Below, piece after piece: positions 44,301-56,770 of a stretch of 64,000 nucleotides of DNA (its first letter is position 1; each line of letters starts with the position of its first letter). The position numbers and the translations under genes were made by a program. Under the pieces are notes generated by a model that worked only from the letters and a program-made list of their open reading frames with translations, did no database searches and was not told the origin of the DNA. Source of the stretch: Oidiodendron maius Zn (Eukaryota > Ascomycota > Leotiomycetes > Myxotrichaceae). The stretch lies in NCBI GenBank assembly GCA_000827325.1, contig KN832901.1, positions 62,001-126,000 of the forward strand, in the 5' to 3' direction.

Positions 44301-45600
44301 GAGAGCCGTTACTACTCAACGGCTCGGACCGTTGCGGGGATTCGAGAACGGGAGACTGTGGAAATAGCGGAGAGTGCTGGACACCAGCATCAACGTAGTT
44401 GGCTTTAGCCGGTGCAGTGGTCTCATCATCCTCCAAGATGCCGCCTTCAAGTTTATCCAACGTAGTTTGGTTGGTACCCCATCTTCCTCGCCCACCACTG
44501 GCAGGTCTCTTGACGCTGTCGGTGCTCTGGTTTCGCTGGTGCATTCTGAATACCATACTCTCACGGCTCTGGGTTCGGTTATGTCGCAAAGAGAGCACAC
44601 TCTCTCGGCCCTCGTGGTCGGTGGGATCTTCATCTTCATCGAGATCCAATTCGTCGGCAAGACTAATACCACCAAGCTTCAATCCGCCATGTCCATTGAC
44701 TCCATTCAGCGTCGAAAACCGAATGCTGTTTGTCAAGCTCATAGATCGCACACTTGCAGTATCGCTTCCATGTCCGTGGGCATGATCTCTCGACGGCTCG
44801 TCAGGCTCGCTCTCAGCCTGGGCGTGGCTATTGATGTGGGCGGCTTGGTGGTTAGCTTGATATGCGGCGACCTCATCAAGCACAGCTTTCAGTCGCCCCT
44901 CAGCAGCGTGAATTCTTCGTTCATATTTCCTCTTTTCGTCGGCCCAGTTATCCTTGTCTCCGGCCCACAGTTGATGGACGCGGTCAGCATCTTCTTCTTG
45001 TGCCCTGATCTTTTTCTGCGCTGCTTCTAGCCGTCTCTTGGTCTCCGCATTCGAATCCACAGCCTCGTCGCGTTCCCTGGCGAGTTCGGAGAGGGCTGAA
45101 GAAGTGCCTCCCTCTAATAAAGCCAATTGACGTTTCAAGGAGCGGCTTTCTTTGGATGTAACCGACAAACTAGATTCTAGTTTTTCATGTTCACCCCGTG
45201 TGTTGTGGAGCTCGTTCTCTAGAGTTTCAATTGTCCTGATTTTCTCTTCCTGGTCTCTGCGCAGAGCCAATATTTCAGACACTAAATTCGCATGTAGAGT
45301 TGGTGTGAACCTGCGGGGATCGAGGATTGATATGCTAATTTATGGTTAGCGTCCGATTGGACTAACAGACAGAAACTCTGCTCACCTCTCATCGTTGGTT
45401 ATATCCTTGGAGGCTTGATGGCTTCGTTCGCCAGCTGGAAGAGGTGGAGGAGACGACGAGTTATGTGGAGAGGCAGATTTTCGCCGAGATGATCGCCTTG
45501 AGCTGCGACGAGAAGGAGTCCTGTACGGGGTATCAGTTGGCGTCGGTAAGGACGCCAGAGCAGCCGCAGCATACTCATCCTCCGTCTCCCATGCAGCCAT
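41387..45600 (-). CDS. apsA: ApsA/Num1-like cortical nuclear-migration protein with PH domain
   Basis: Cell-cortex protein that anchors dynein and positions nuclei in hyphae. Exons 45386-45600, 42471-45334 and 41387-42423; introns 51 and 47 nt (GTGAGC..TTAG, GTAAGT..TTAG). N-terminus MAAWETEDEYAAAALASLP, then the family block ISILDPRRFTPTLHANLVSEILALRR across the first junction (split here: ISILDPRRFTPTL, HANLVSEILALRR). A coiled coil runs to about residue 260. A very long Pro/Ser-rich disordered region follows, then a C-terminal PH domain starting near 968 (QTMVGEWMFKYVRRRKSFG), which binds PI(4,5)P2 in Num1. Total 1371 residues, shorter than A. nidulans ApsA, and I see no internal long tandem repeats of the Num1 kind. 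The last about 230 residues are Ser/Arg-rich. Confidence 0.88.
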
Positions 45601-48600
45601 GTTGAGGGACGAGGTCTATCCTGAGCGCCCGGAATATTTTGAGAAGGGCCTCTCAATGGACCTCTCCATCAATTGCCCAACATTTAACACCAGCGACGAC
45701 TAGAGAGTTTATGCAAGCAGGACGGTGAATTTTATCTTCAGTCACAGCACTGGTTTCGACAACGCCTTCCACGGTCGAGCCTGATTTAGCTCAGCAGCCA
45801 ATTGAAACAGCAGCAGTGGTTGAGTAATGCTCGAGCCGTAGGGCCTGGTCACGAGTCAATTGGGAGTACAACTCAGGAAATTAAGGGCGGTTTGACTAGT
45901 CAATACGGCAAATGCTCAGGAAACGTACCAGTGATATTGCCGGACGTCCGTTATGATTTTGAGGGGGAGAAAGATCAGATCAGATGCAGTAGTACAGGAA
46001 TGCGAACTAGACAATAACGCGATCAGATCACTTGCAACGTGGTGACCTGTCGCAAGGCCAAAGGATCTGCGTACCGTTTTAAGACAGAAATTGTATCTAG
46101 GGATTCATTTGCGGCGGGTTGTACAGCGACTGTCCCATACCAAACGTTTCCGAAGCCCCTTTATCGAGTCGCGTTGGAACCGAATTTACAAGGGCGGCAA
46201 CAGGAACGCTACCCGTTACTCTCGTCTCGCTCGGTCGAATGAATCAGATGCAGGTCGCTATAATCGAGTCTCGAGGCAAGATTCGGATGTTTAGGGAACT
46301 CGAGCGTGAAACAGCACGGAGAATATTTGGTGGTGGTCTTCGCGGAACTCTTCTAGAATAGAGCTTCCCATCAAATCGTTAGCCATTTGTCTCATGTTCC
46401 ACGCCGACGCCGTGGAACTCCCATCGTGATTGGAGGCCAGACGACTCAGGAGGCGCTTCCAGGAGAACCAAGCTTACCAGGAGACTGGATTTGGGATCAC
46501 AAACGCCAAACGGTCATGACGGCGTCGCACGCGTCAGGTTACTTCGAGGGACCAAAAAAAGGGATGCGGTGTTCCCTGAGTACAAACTCGCGGGACCAAC
46601 AAAACCAGAACGAGCGACGCTGCGCAATGCTTTCAAAACAGAGATGCGTAGTCGAACAGGTCATACATCGCACGGTGGGGCGACAAAACAGCACAGAAAG
46701 AAACAAAATGAGGCCTGAAGATCTCGAGATCACAAAACGCTGAGGACCTTTTCATCGTCCTCTACTCCAGACTTGTACAAGCTCGCAGCCGCTAGCCCAT
46801 GGACCGTTCCCTCATGCAGCACTGCTAGGGTCATCCATAAATTACTTGGAGGGTCCCCCTGATGCTGGGGTCGAAGAGGGCTAGGGAGGTTCCCCGGCAC
46901 GGTCCAGTGGTGGGAGAACGAGCGGGAGGACGGGCGAGGCCACTGAGCCAACGCACAATCCATCAGGGGGAGCTGGCTTCAGGATGGGTTCGTGAAATCC
47001 GGCCAACGAGACGCGACGGGTGGCAGCAACGAAGTCGGAGTCTGCTTCTCCTCAAGCGGCGAGCGCGTCTGGCCCTGCTGGCTGGACGGCAGCGCGACGA
47101 TCTTTCCGCTGTCTCTCACAGTCAGGGACTCGGAAGCAGACCCGAGAGAGGAGCTAAGCCAAGTGCCTGGGTATATTGCTGTAAATGGCCCTTCAGTCAA
47201 CCCGCAACTGGAGAGAGCCGTCGGTAAAGCAGCAAGAGTCGGCTGGCTATCAGTTACCCCATCCCCATCCTCCGTGCGCAGTTGCAGTTGGGCCTGCCAG
47301 GCGGTTCTTCATGTGGATGTGGTCTGCCTCTTTCATGTGCGTCGGTGACGACGCCTGTGTCCTCCACTGGGCCTCTGTGTCTAGCGAGTCTTCCCAGCCT
47401 GGGGGCCGACCGCCGCACCAGGCGCCACGGCCGGAGGGGGAATCCTGATATCGACGGTCTCGCCTGTGCAGGAGGAGCGGGAATACGGTACCTCGTCGCT
47501 GTGCATGGAGCATGGAGCACGCAGCACGCAGCGCGCGTCCTCTGACTTCCCTTGCGCGCTCTGCACCGTAAGAATTGGAAAGAGTGGAACCCCACGGACA
47601 GAACCGCCAGTCCGGATGGCCAGGGTGCAGGCGTGGTGCTTCCTCTGGACTGGCCCACGCTGGGAAGACGACCCATGGCTGCTCCGGAAGATTAATCCAG
47701 TTTGGTTGGGGGGCAGAGAGTAATATTCCTGCAGGATGGGGAGCCTGGAAGCCCCTGAAACGACTTTATTTTGTGCTTGATATCGCACATGTCGAGGACG
47801 GGATGTTGGACTGTGATATTACTGGATTGAAGCCCGCACAACTGGGCACAGCCCGAAAAGAAATGGTTCCCGACCTGCCAAAGATGCATTCCAAAACATC
47901 ACTCCTGTATATGGTACAGTACACACGGACCCGCATGCTGTGCGTGCGGCCTTTTGTGATGTGATGCGGATGTGATATACACGAATGTGATGTGATGGAC
48001 ACGGAGAGGCTGCAGTAGCACTTCTGCCCGACGCGGAGGGTTTAATCATGCTGTCTCCGATAGACAAGCGCAGGTAATCGCCATCGCCATCGCCATCGCC
48101 AACCTCGCAGCAGGTGTTCTGGAGATACGATCCAAATACGAGCATTCGTTCCGACGCCCAGTGCACAAGCAATATTCCATCCAGCCGCAAAACCCTCAGA
48201 CCTCCTCGGCTGGGTGGCCGGCAGTAGTCGTAATGCACAAGCCAGCATTGCACACAGACTTCAACCGTTAATATTACAACTCGCGCCCGACCGTCCTCGA
48301 CACTACTCGGCGTACTAGACAACTGAAAAGATAATACTTTCGCGATGCCCTCTAGCCCCCCTTTTTGCTCGCCCATCGTCGAACTAGAATTTTGCCTCGC
48401 CGAGATTACGACTCCTCATATTCCATCAACTCATTTCTGGCTTAGTGCTACCCCTGAATCGGTCTGGGTACGACGTAACCTCAAAAGCCTCTGTCTTGGC
48501 ACTCGGCACTACACCCGGAAACGGCTTGTGCCACCTTCATACAATAAATCACTTGCGCGCAGAATACTGCGAAACATCTGACTCAGGAGTTTCGACATTC

Positions 48601-48723
48601 AGCCTTGCAATACCGGTCGATCGGAGCCAATTACAATACGCCGCACAGTCTTAAGGTGCGAGGACGTGGGAATATATACATCGCAAATACTCAGTAGGTA
48701 AACTTGTATAACTTCCAATCGCC
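45601..48723. other. Long upstream region of the ApsA gene, no gene seen
   Basis: 3.1 kb between two minus-strand genes. 46.8-47.7 kb is relatively GC-rich and open in several frames on both strands, but none resembles a known protein. A short ATCGCC tandem repeat (about 4 copies) sits at 48077-48101. Confidence 0.5.
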
Positions 48724-49539
48724 TCACTTGAGACCAAACCTCTGAGCAGCCTCGACAAAGCCATCCTCCCTTTCTACAATCCACATATCTACCCAGGTCT
48801 CAGCATCCCGGTAGTCCTCCAGGTCTGGCTTCCAGTCCTCCTCTTGATCCCTCTCCACATAGATAGTCCGGAATCCGCAGGCTCTGGCCGCCTTCAGATC
48901 ATCCAAGTGAGCCGCTACCATCGCTATCTCTCCAGGTTCGAGCCCGAGAGTCTGGGCGGCGCCATTGTAGACGCGAGGATGGGGTTTGTAAGCCTTGAAA
49001 TCAGCAGACGATTGCAACTTCGAAAAGCCAAGATTCCCGTGCTCATTCAGGTCTTGCAGCAGTGGCGGGTTCCCATTCGACAGAGTGGACGTGATGAACC
49101 TCTTGTTCAGCAGATGGATGCCCTCAGAGGAGTCGGGCCAGGGCTGCAGCGAGTGCCAGACAAGACTCAAGTCTTGCACCTCGTCGTCTGTGTACAGGCC
49201 CTCCAGTCTCCACTTCTGCAAGAGGTCTATGAGGCTGAGATGGTGGTGAGTATCAATATCGCGCCACTCTGACTGCCCTGGGACGAAGCCCCTCACGAAC
49301 GCCTTGTAGCTATTCCGCCACTCCTGTGCAAAACAAGCCCAATCCTGATCTGTGAGCTTTGCCAACTGAGCGCGGACCTCTGGAGACAGGCCGGCTGAGC
49401 GAGAGGAGGATGATACCTTCGCTGCGGCACTGTGGATGAGAGTGGATGTAACTGTCTCCCTCCAATTTACCGTCGTGCCAAAGACATCAAAGGTCAACGC
49501 CTTTGGGGGCGTTATAAGAATATCGTACTTGGAAGTCAT
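48724..49539 (-). CDS. Haloacid-dehalogenase-like hydrolase (type II 2-haloacid dehalogenase family)
   Basis: HAD-superfamily protein of the haloalkanoate dehalogenase branch; the natural substrate in fungi is unknown. The start at 49539 (MTSKYDILITPPKALTFDVFGT) gives 271 residues, typical of the family. The open frame extends upstream to 49755, but that part is unlike the family. Motif I is FDVFGT with the nucleophilic Asp, motif II TSTLSNGNP (Ser/Asn), motif III Lys in FKAYKPHPRVY, and motif IV MVAAHLDDLKAARACG with acidic residues. Single exon. It shares a 196-bp divergent promoter with the membrane-protein gene. Confidence 0.9.
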   Translation of the reverse strand: MTSKYDILITPPKALTFDVFGTTVNWRETVTSTLIHSAAAKVSSSSRSAGLSPEVRAQLAKLTDQDWACFAQEWRNSYKAFVRGFVPGQSEWRDIDTHHHLSLIDLLQKWRLEGLYTDDEVQDLSLVWHSLQPWPDSSEGIHLLNKRFITSTLSNGNPPLLQDLNEHGNLGFSKLQSSADFKAYKPHPRVYNGAAQTLGLEPGEIAMVAAHLDDLKAARACGFRTIYVERDQEEDWKPDLEDYRDAETWVDMWIVEREDGFVEAAQRFGLK

Positions 49540-49735
49540 GATACTTTGTAGATATTGCGGATATTGTATCTTTGTACTTCGTAAATGACTCGAACTTTCA
49601 ACATGCGTGGCGCTACCCCTAACCCCTGACAAGTCGTCATCGCGAGTCTCAGAAGTCCGCAAAATCCAACTTGCACGTGGAATTACAACGCCAAGCAACA
49701 TCCCAACCGCTGTGCCTACTGCTGTAATCTCACGC
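49540..49735. promoter_or_regulatory. Bidirectional promoter, HAD hydrolase/membrane protein
   Basis: 196 bp between divergent start codons; suggests co-expression. No known operator seen. Confidence 0.55.
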
Positions 49736-51425
49736 ATGGCGATGGACGCGACCAAGCATCATTTCCCAGAGCGCCACTATGATGGCTCAGCATCTGGTCC
49801 ATTCGCCCTGCTGAACCCAACTGCACGGCGGTTTCCCCTGGCAGCATCAAAACCGGACGCGCAATGCAGTGACAGCTCCCAGATCAAGGGCGCAGATGCG
49901 CAGATTAAGGCAGACCAGCTGCCGAGGGATGAAGTTCGCGCTGAAGACGTTGAGCGCAAGTGGAGATCTCGCGACAATCGGAAGGGTGAGTACTGCTGCT
50001 AACACAGAACGCTCAATTGCTGATATCAAGTCAAATGCAGGCCGACATGCGCTGGTAATCACCCCGGAGGTAGACCAGAATGCGCAGTATATCACTCCTC
50101 CCCCCACGAGCAATACCAAGGAAGTGTTGAAGGGCATATGGCGGATGTTCAGCACCTGTCCCTACTGGGACGTCTCGTACCTGGTGGCCACAATCTTCAC
50201 ATTCGGATCCGTGGTCTGGGTCATCAACGCCTTCTTCGCATGGCTGCCACTCGTGGATCCTTCTACCGCGTTCGACAATGAGTCGACACTTGGCGGCGGC
50301 ATCACTGCGATGATCGGCGCGACGATTTTCGAAATCGGGTCAGTGTTGCTGATGATCGAAGCTGTTAATGAGAACAGATCTGAGTGCTTTGGTTGGGCCT
50401 TGGAGGAGGCGCTGGAGGAGAGTGGTATGATCAGGGTACGGCCTATGGTCACCTGCGCGCACCATCATAGGAATAAAGGGAATCTTGTAGGAAAGGGGAA
50501 AGTGGATCAAGGTGAGCTTCAATTTGTTCTGTGGTTGCAATCCATGATACGAGAACCTGCGAGGAGCAAAGCACTGTTGAATACCTTTCCTGGCTGTCTC
50601 TACTACGTCTTTGTACTGAAGATGTATCAAAATGACTTGTCTACGGAAAATCAACTCGGCCCTCTGCCAGGAGCTCAGACTACTTTTCCGAATTTGAATT
50701 TATGTAACTGATATCGCCACAGATTCCAACGACACGCTCACGATAAACGAGCCCACATCAAGAGACGGACGGACATGGATCTGGTGGCCAACATGGCACG
50801 AGCTCCGCACGCACTACTTCAAAGAAATCGGCTTCCTCGCCTGCCTCTCCCAGATGACTGGTGCGACCATCTTCTGGATCGCGGGCTTCACGGCCCTGCC
50901 ACCAATCTATGATCGCCTCACCACCACGGCGGCGCAAAACGGCGCGTACTGGCTACCCCAAGTTGTTGGCGGCGTGGGTTTCATCGTCTCGGGGACGTTA
51001 TTCATGCTCGAGACCCAGAAGAACTGGTACACTCCCGCGCCGAAGGTACTAGGCTGGCACATTGCTGTTTGGAATCTAATAGGGGTTTGTTTCCTCAGGT
51101 TATTTGAGAGGAACTAGCTAACAGAGACAGGGAATTGGTTTCACGCTTTGCGGGGCTCTTGGATTTGCCAATGGCAACAGCGGAGCTTTGTACGAGGCGA
51201 GCCTTGGTACGTTACTCAGATCATATATCATATCTGTTCCCCGCGTTTCATATTGTCTCCCTACATCACGGGTCCGCTCGAAACTAACCAGTCACAGCCA
51301 CGTTCTGGGGATCTTGGTGTTTCTTAATCGGCAGTGTCATCCAGTGGTATGAGAGCTTGGACAAGCACCCCGTTGAAGTCGACGAGGGTGGCGGAAAAGC
51401 TGCGAAGACACAGCCCGCGTCCTAG
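49736..51425 (+). CDS. Fungal six-TM integral membrane protein, function unknown
   Basis: Five exons: 49736-49985, 50041-50511, 50723-51084, 51131-51206 and 51298-51425. Introns are 55, 211, 46 and 91 nt; the first four donors are GTGAGT, GTGAGC, GTTTGT and GTACGT. The frame is continuous over 428 residues. A hydrophilic N-terminus of about 130 residues is followed by six predicted TMs: SYLVATIFTFGSVVWVINAFF, then ITAMIGATIFEIGSVLLMIEA, GFLACLSQMTGATIFWIAGF, PQVVGGVGFIVSGTLFML, HIAVWNLIGGIGFTLCGALG and WGSWCFLIGSVIQWYESL. Motifs are W/G-rich. I recognise it only as the ascomycete 'integral membrane protein' type and cannot assign a function. It pairs divergently with the HAD hydrolase. Confidence 0.85.
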
Positions 51426-54400
51426 AGGCCGGGTATCTGCTTTAGAGGAGCGAAGAGTGTTGGGAATATATAGAAGGCAACAACATCTGGATCGGAGAAT
51501 AGGCACATTTGTATTGGACCCGTGGATCTGATCTACCAATGTTGGTGACGGCATTGTCTTTAACCCCACATGTATTACCCACGATATCCCTGCCTCGTCT
51601 GGTGTATCGAGCCTTATCGAAGGCATTATTTCGGGTAGCAGTGCCAACGAGATGTTTCGCCTTGCATACATATCATGCATCTGCCCGTTTCAGCCTCGCA
51701 CTGCCACTGAGCGTCATCATGCACCGCATATCGAGGCCCCAGTGGTTCCACAGTGCCGGCATCGAATGATGGGTATGCCGTCAGCCTCATTCCATGCAGC
51801 TTACCTCGCCTCAACGAAGCGCACTAGGTAGTACCGTGCTTAAACTTCTCCAACCTTGCTTCAATATTCCTTTCCGAGCCCGAAAAGTCACGGCAGCTGC
51901 TATGTTAAATCTTGAATCCCTTTGTTGGTGCCCAGCAAAGACAGAGTGCAGAGTTAGCACAGACTTTTGATGTCGCTAGGAATGGCCAGCTAGTCACGGA
52001 GCACAACATACTGTTCAGCTCTACTTCACCTTGACACTAAAAAGGGTTATGGATTCCCATACAAGCGTGATTGATGAACCTTGTCACTGACTGTATTTCT
52101 TGAACTATCCTGACTAGAAGCCTTGTAAGTCGCAGGGAACCGGTCGACCACTCTCGAAGTTTCATGAACCCTATAGAGGGATTGACCTTGGTTCTCGAAC
52201 GAAACACTAAGAGATCTCGTATTGAGAGCCCTTCTCATTCCAATGAGCTGTTTACAAGTCCCACCAACCGCAGGGCTATGCCTGATGCGTCTGGCTCTCT
52301 AGCCGTTGTGTAACACATGCTGCACGAGTGCCGCGGCGCAACAAGTATCCCAATTTATTACGCGCATATCCTTTTCACACGCTGTTCTTCATGACTATAC
52401 TATACCCGAGATAATCTGTGCATGGGCTTGTTTCACGTTCGCAAATATAGCAGGTATCCTCGATCTAATCAGGCGGATATCAATAGATCTCTCGTTGCAT
52501 GTGACTATGTTATATCATATCCGAGGCATCAACAGATGAGATGCTCAAAAACATACTCAGCCAAGAGTAGAACAAAGGATGAGCATCTGAAATCTCCGCT
52601 CTTCCACTAGATGATGTGAGGAATATGCCGGAGATTAACATCGTCGTCACCTTTCATTGTGCCGCAACTAGTGTAGTGCAACGCATAGCTCGGCTTGATC
52701 TGGCATCACAAGCAAAAGCACAAGATGGCCGTTTGGGAGCCACGCATCCATGTCCTACCTCCCTTGAGAAATAGTAATGCCGCACTGGAGTATGCATGTC
52801 TGTTGTGGATGGATTAAATTTTCCACTCCGAGTGGAAGAAGTACAGTGCTCACTTGAGAAGTCATCTCCTGTGCTCGGGACAAACTTCCCCGTGGCTAGC
52901 AGTGCTCATTCTGAGGTCTGTTTTTGGGTGCGCGTGCCGTGCCAGAGAATATAGGACAACTTAGTTGTATAGTAGTATTTTCTGTGCATGGCTGTTTCTG
53001 TGTTGCACACCCTCAAATACTTGAGAAAGCGAGTTTTCAAGCGGTCCTCTCATAAACGTCTTCCGCCATGAACAAAGAGTGGGAAGTTTCTCCGAGAATC
53101 AATCTTTGGGGGCATAAACTCCGAGCAACACTGTGTATGAGTCGATGTTCTGCTCTAGAGAAGCCGGTACAAGATCTAGATTTTTCCTCCGACAAGTGTC
53201 AGCATGTGATGCCCAAGTTTCCCTCACAGCACTTTTTCCGATACTCAGCAGCTCGTGTGCTCAGAGTGGAAGCCCTCCCGCATTTTTAGAGTTCTCTACT
53301 CGCCATCTTGGCATCTTGGCATCTTGGCATCCTTAAAACCCCGCTCCCCGCTAAAGAGAGAAATCCGAGTATGAGATAGACAGGACCAATACACCCCGAG
53401 TTCGTTTTCCATGCCATGGTCTGACATGCATTCTCAATACAACCCTCTTCTCACCCCTCGAATTGCGCAATTCTTGACGCCGTCTCACTCTCGGACTCCG
53501 AGGGTGAGATCGTCGGAGACAGAGTTAGGAGAAGACCCGTCATGATTGTATGCCTTTTCTGTAACGCAAATCTTCCTCTCTACGGCTACCCCATTACCTT
53601 CCTCCTCCAACCATATCTCGCGGCCGTCTCTTGGATGTTGTTTGAAGAGCATAGCTCCGGCAACAAGGTGCGGAAGTGAAGCATCTCCCGTGCCGTCGGG
53701 CCGCTCCCGTCTTACTCGCGCAAGATGTAAGATTTGTGCAATTATATACAATTAAGCTGATTTACTCTGACGGAGGTATCCTGCTAATCTTACATTCGGA
53801 GTGCATAGGTACATGTGGGGTAAGAGGTACAATCAGTTACGAAGTACTTAGGTAGATAGTCGTAAATGCACTACCTACGTCTCAACTCGGGTTGTAGACT
53901 GTGACATCTCGTTCTATATTCTTTAGCTTCCTCATCAGTAACTGTCAACTAGCTCCTATTTTTATATATAGTCATCTTATAACATAGCAATACCTTTCTC
54001 TCTTATTTCATTACGCTCACACGTAGTCACTCGCTCAAGTCCATGCCCACACGTTCCCTCATATCGTCGCCAATAACCCAATCCCATCCGGTCTTGAATG
54101 CGCGAATTCAGATATCGCAACCCTTCCAAACCCACATCTACCTATTCAGACACGCCTTCAGCACCCGGCGTCTCCATTCGGCAGGTAGTACACCCTTCCG
54201 AATCTAGGCCATTCGCCACCTCCAACGAACGCATTCGCTCTGGATTGGTCCCGAGTCGAAGTTCTGCTTTGACTCCGGCCTCACCGCGAGTTTATTCGGG
54301 GTAATAGCTCCTGTGGTCAGACGGCAATTCACCCAACTAGTCGGTGCGCAGGCATCTCATAGCGCCAGAAACGTCAGAAAACATCAGGACGCAGGAAACC

Positions 54401-56770
54401 TGACGCCCTGACACCCCGTCAGATCGTGGCCTGACAGTAGCGAGCACCAGAGAGGTGCAGCAAGATGTGCCCCCCACGCCGCGTGGGGGTTCGGATTTAA
54501 GCTTGTAGGAGCTGATCCCGAATCGACACGGCTCAAAGATGGAGACGGCCATGTTTGCCTCTATCTTTGTTTTATTGCTAGTAAAAGAGGCTAGATGAGG
54601 TAGGTGGCGATTTCAAGCCGGGTTGGAAGTATCTTCAAGTATTTTTGCAGGAATTATATCCCCACCAACCTCAAAAATGTATACTAATCCTGCCACTCCT
54701 GGCCTGCTCTTCTCACTCAGCATGAGGATCTTACAGAACAATATACATCAAATTAAAAAAGAGAATACAGACGTGCGAAAAGAGAAATCTCACTCACATA
54801 CACATCCCTCTTGGGATATAACCCATCCTATATATATCCCAAATTAGAAACCCGCATCCTAACAGCTTACGCATTATCCAAGCGACGTATTCCTAATCCT
54901 TCGACCCAAATCTCACACCCAATAGGACGAAACGGAATCTCCCAAGGGGAAAGGATGGATCTCCAGCGCGAAACTACAGGAAACCCCCAAGAGTGATATT
55001 GATATCACCACGCAGTTTTGCCCTGGCGAAACCCCCTCTCCCGCCCCAGGTTCTTTTTTTGGCAGCCTCCTATCTTTCACTCGCACCCAATTGCTCCAAG
55101 CCCTTCACCTCCGGAGAGGCGATGGTGCCCTAGCTTCTTGAAAGCTATCGAATCAAAATCAAATAATTCTTCCTGTCCTAAATAAAATAAAACCAAAAAA
55201 GCAATAAAACCCACTATGACGAAACCAAGGCAATCCCCAAGCTCACATGTACATCGCACCATCCCCCGCTTCCCCTTCTTCAATTTCAAGTGCAAAGATT
55301 ACACTCCACACTGAATATTTTCATACCTGCAACTCGGCACTTGTAATACTTATCACCCTCACCCCCCCCCCCTTGCACGCGAGAAAGTTCCCCCTTCCCC
55401 CGCCGCGCGCGCCGCCTCCGTTCCTGCGTAACAAAAGAACGAAGAGAGAGGGAGAAAACGGCCCACCCATCATCCTCGCCGGGGAGAGAAACGGGAGGGG
55501 GTGTATCGAAATGTACCGCTGCTGCCTTGAATGGAAAAGTAAAAAAAGAAAATAAGATATGGATACCCAGAATGCGCGACGTGGCGTGGAGTGGCGTAAG
55601 GAGGGGGGGGGATTTTCTTCGTTCATGCAATGCCTAGGGCCTGGGAGGACGTGCGTACGCGCGAGGGATATGGTATTTTTAGGGGAAAGGAGAGGTAGCG
55701 ATTCCTAGAAAAGGGACGGTGAATTGTGGATAATTTTCTCGGGGAGAAGGAACATAGGAGTACTTATTAGAAGAGATACGGTACAAACCAGGACAGGGGG
55801 GAATTTGATTGATTGAGATTTTTGAGAGATATATAAGAGTGTAGTTGTGTTGAGTGGATCCAAGGTTCAGGGGCAACAATAGATCGAGAGGGAACATCCA
55901 CGAATTTATCGCCAGCCGTCAAATCCCAATCGATACCGATGCGGGAAAAATGAGCGGGACACACGGCACTCCCTATCCTATTCCATCCATACTTGCGAAA
56001 AGCAACAAGAGCCACCCGCCACAAGCCACGTACGCACGCCCAAACCCAAAACCAAGGTGCGTGAGCACCTTTGCTTCCATCTCCAAAAGATCAATCAACC
56101 AATAGATCCCATCACTCTCATCCCTCCGTCGGTACCGGATCATATCATTCCAATCCAATCCATATCTCATCTTATCTTATCTCGTATCATGAATAGGTAA
56201 AACATCCGCCAGAGATGTAAAAAAAACTACTACAACTGTGAAAATATCGCTGCTCCTATAAAACTGGCGTCCTCAAGCTGTCAAAAAGAAGCAGAAGAAG
56301 AGGTAAATAAAAATATCCACTGCACGATGCGCCAAATATGTAGTGTGAGCTATTTGTGAACCCTATCTCTCTTTTTTTGTTACTCCATTCGCCGGGGGTG
56401 CTTTGCTGCCTACTGCCTGCCTTGCTTGCTGGGATGTGACGAAATAGAAAAGATGTATGTGGAAATTTGTGTCGTGAAGAAGAAGAGGAAAGGTTCTGGG
56501 AATTTGGTGCGGGGAAAGGGGTGTGCAAGATGGGGAGCACGCCTGCCATTGCTGCGTGCGGGATATATGCTGGGTGGACGTGTCAGACGGATATGAGGGG
56601 AGGTCTGAGCGGGGTTTATGTATGGTCCTGCCGAAAGAGTGTTCATGAACGTCGTAATGCCTCTGATAGTATAGAGCAAGATACCGGATGTGTCTCTGGT
56701 GGTATGAGAGGGCTCGTGGAAGGGGTAATGCATAAGATGCAGGGCGTATATCTTCTCCTGCATCCACAGC
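51426..56770. other. Long gene-free region
   Basis: 5.3 kb between the convergent membrane-protein and Ras genes, unusually long for this window. Contains CATCTTGG x 3.4 at 53303-53331, a dense cluster of CCTGAC/GTCAG words at 54369-54437, a hairpin at 54471-54489 and a C12 run near 55362-55373. The right part (about 55.3-56.8 kb) may be a long Ras 3' UTR. A minus-strand 89-codon frame at 53485-53751 looks protein-like in composition but matches no family I know. Confidence 0.5.
54471..54489. repeat. GC-rich perfect hairpin
   Basis: CCCCCACGC, C, GCGTGGGGG: 9-bp perfect arms about a single base. Near-perfect palindrome in otherwise unremarkable spacer. Confidence 0.8.

Noticed and set aside
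44374-45030. 218-codon plus-strand frame over the ApsA-like gene
   Set aside because: Antisense of a low-complexity coding region with a well-supported minus-strand gene.
46387-47964. Several overlapping frames of 60-140 codons on both strands
   Set aside because: GC-rich spacer yields many open frames; Arg/Pro/Ser-rich, mutually overlapping, no motif or splice pattern that favours one.
48077-48101. ATCGCC array as a CRISPR-like repeat
   Set aside because: Simple hexamer satellite without spacers; CRISPR is not expected in a eukaryotic chromosome.
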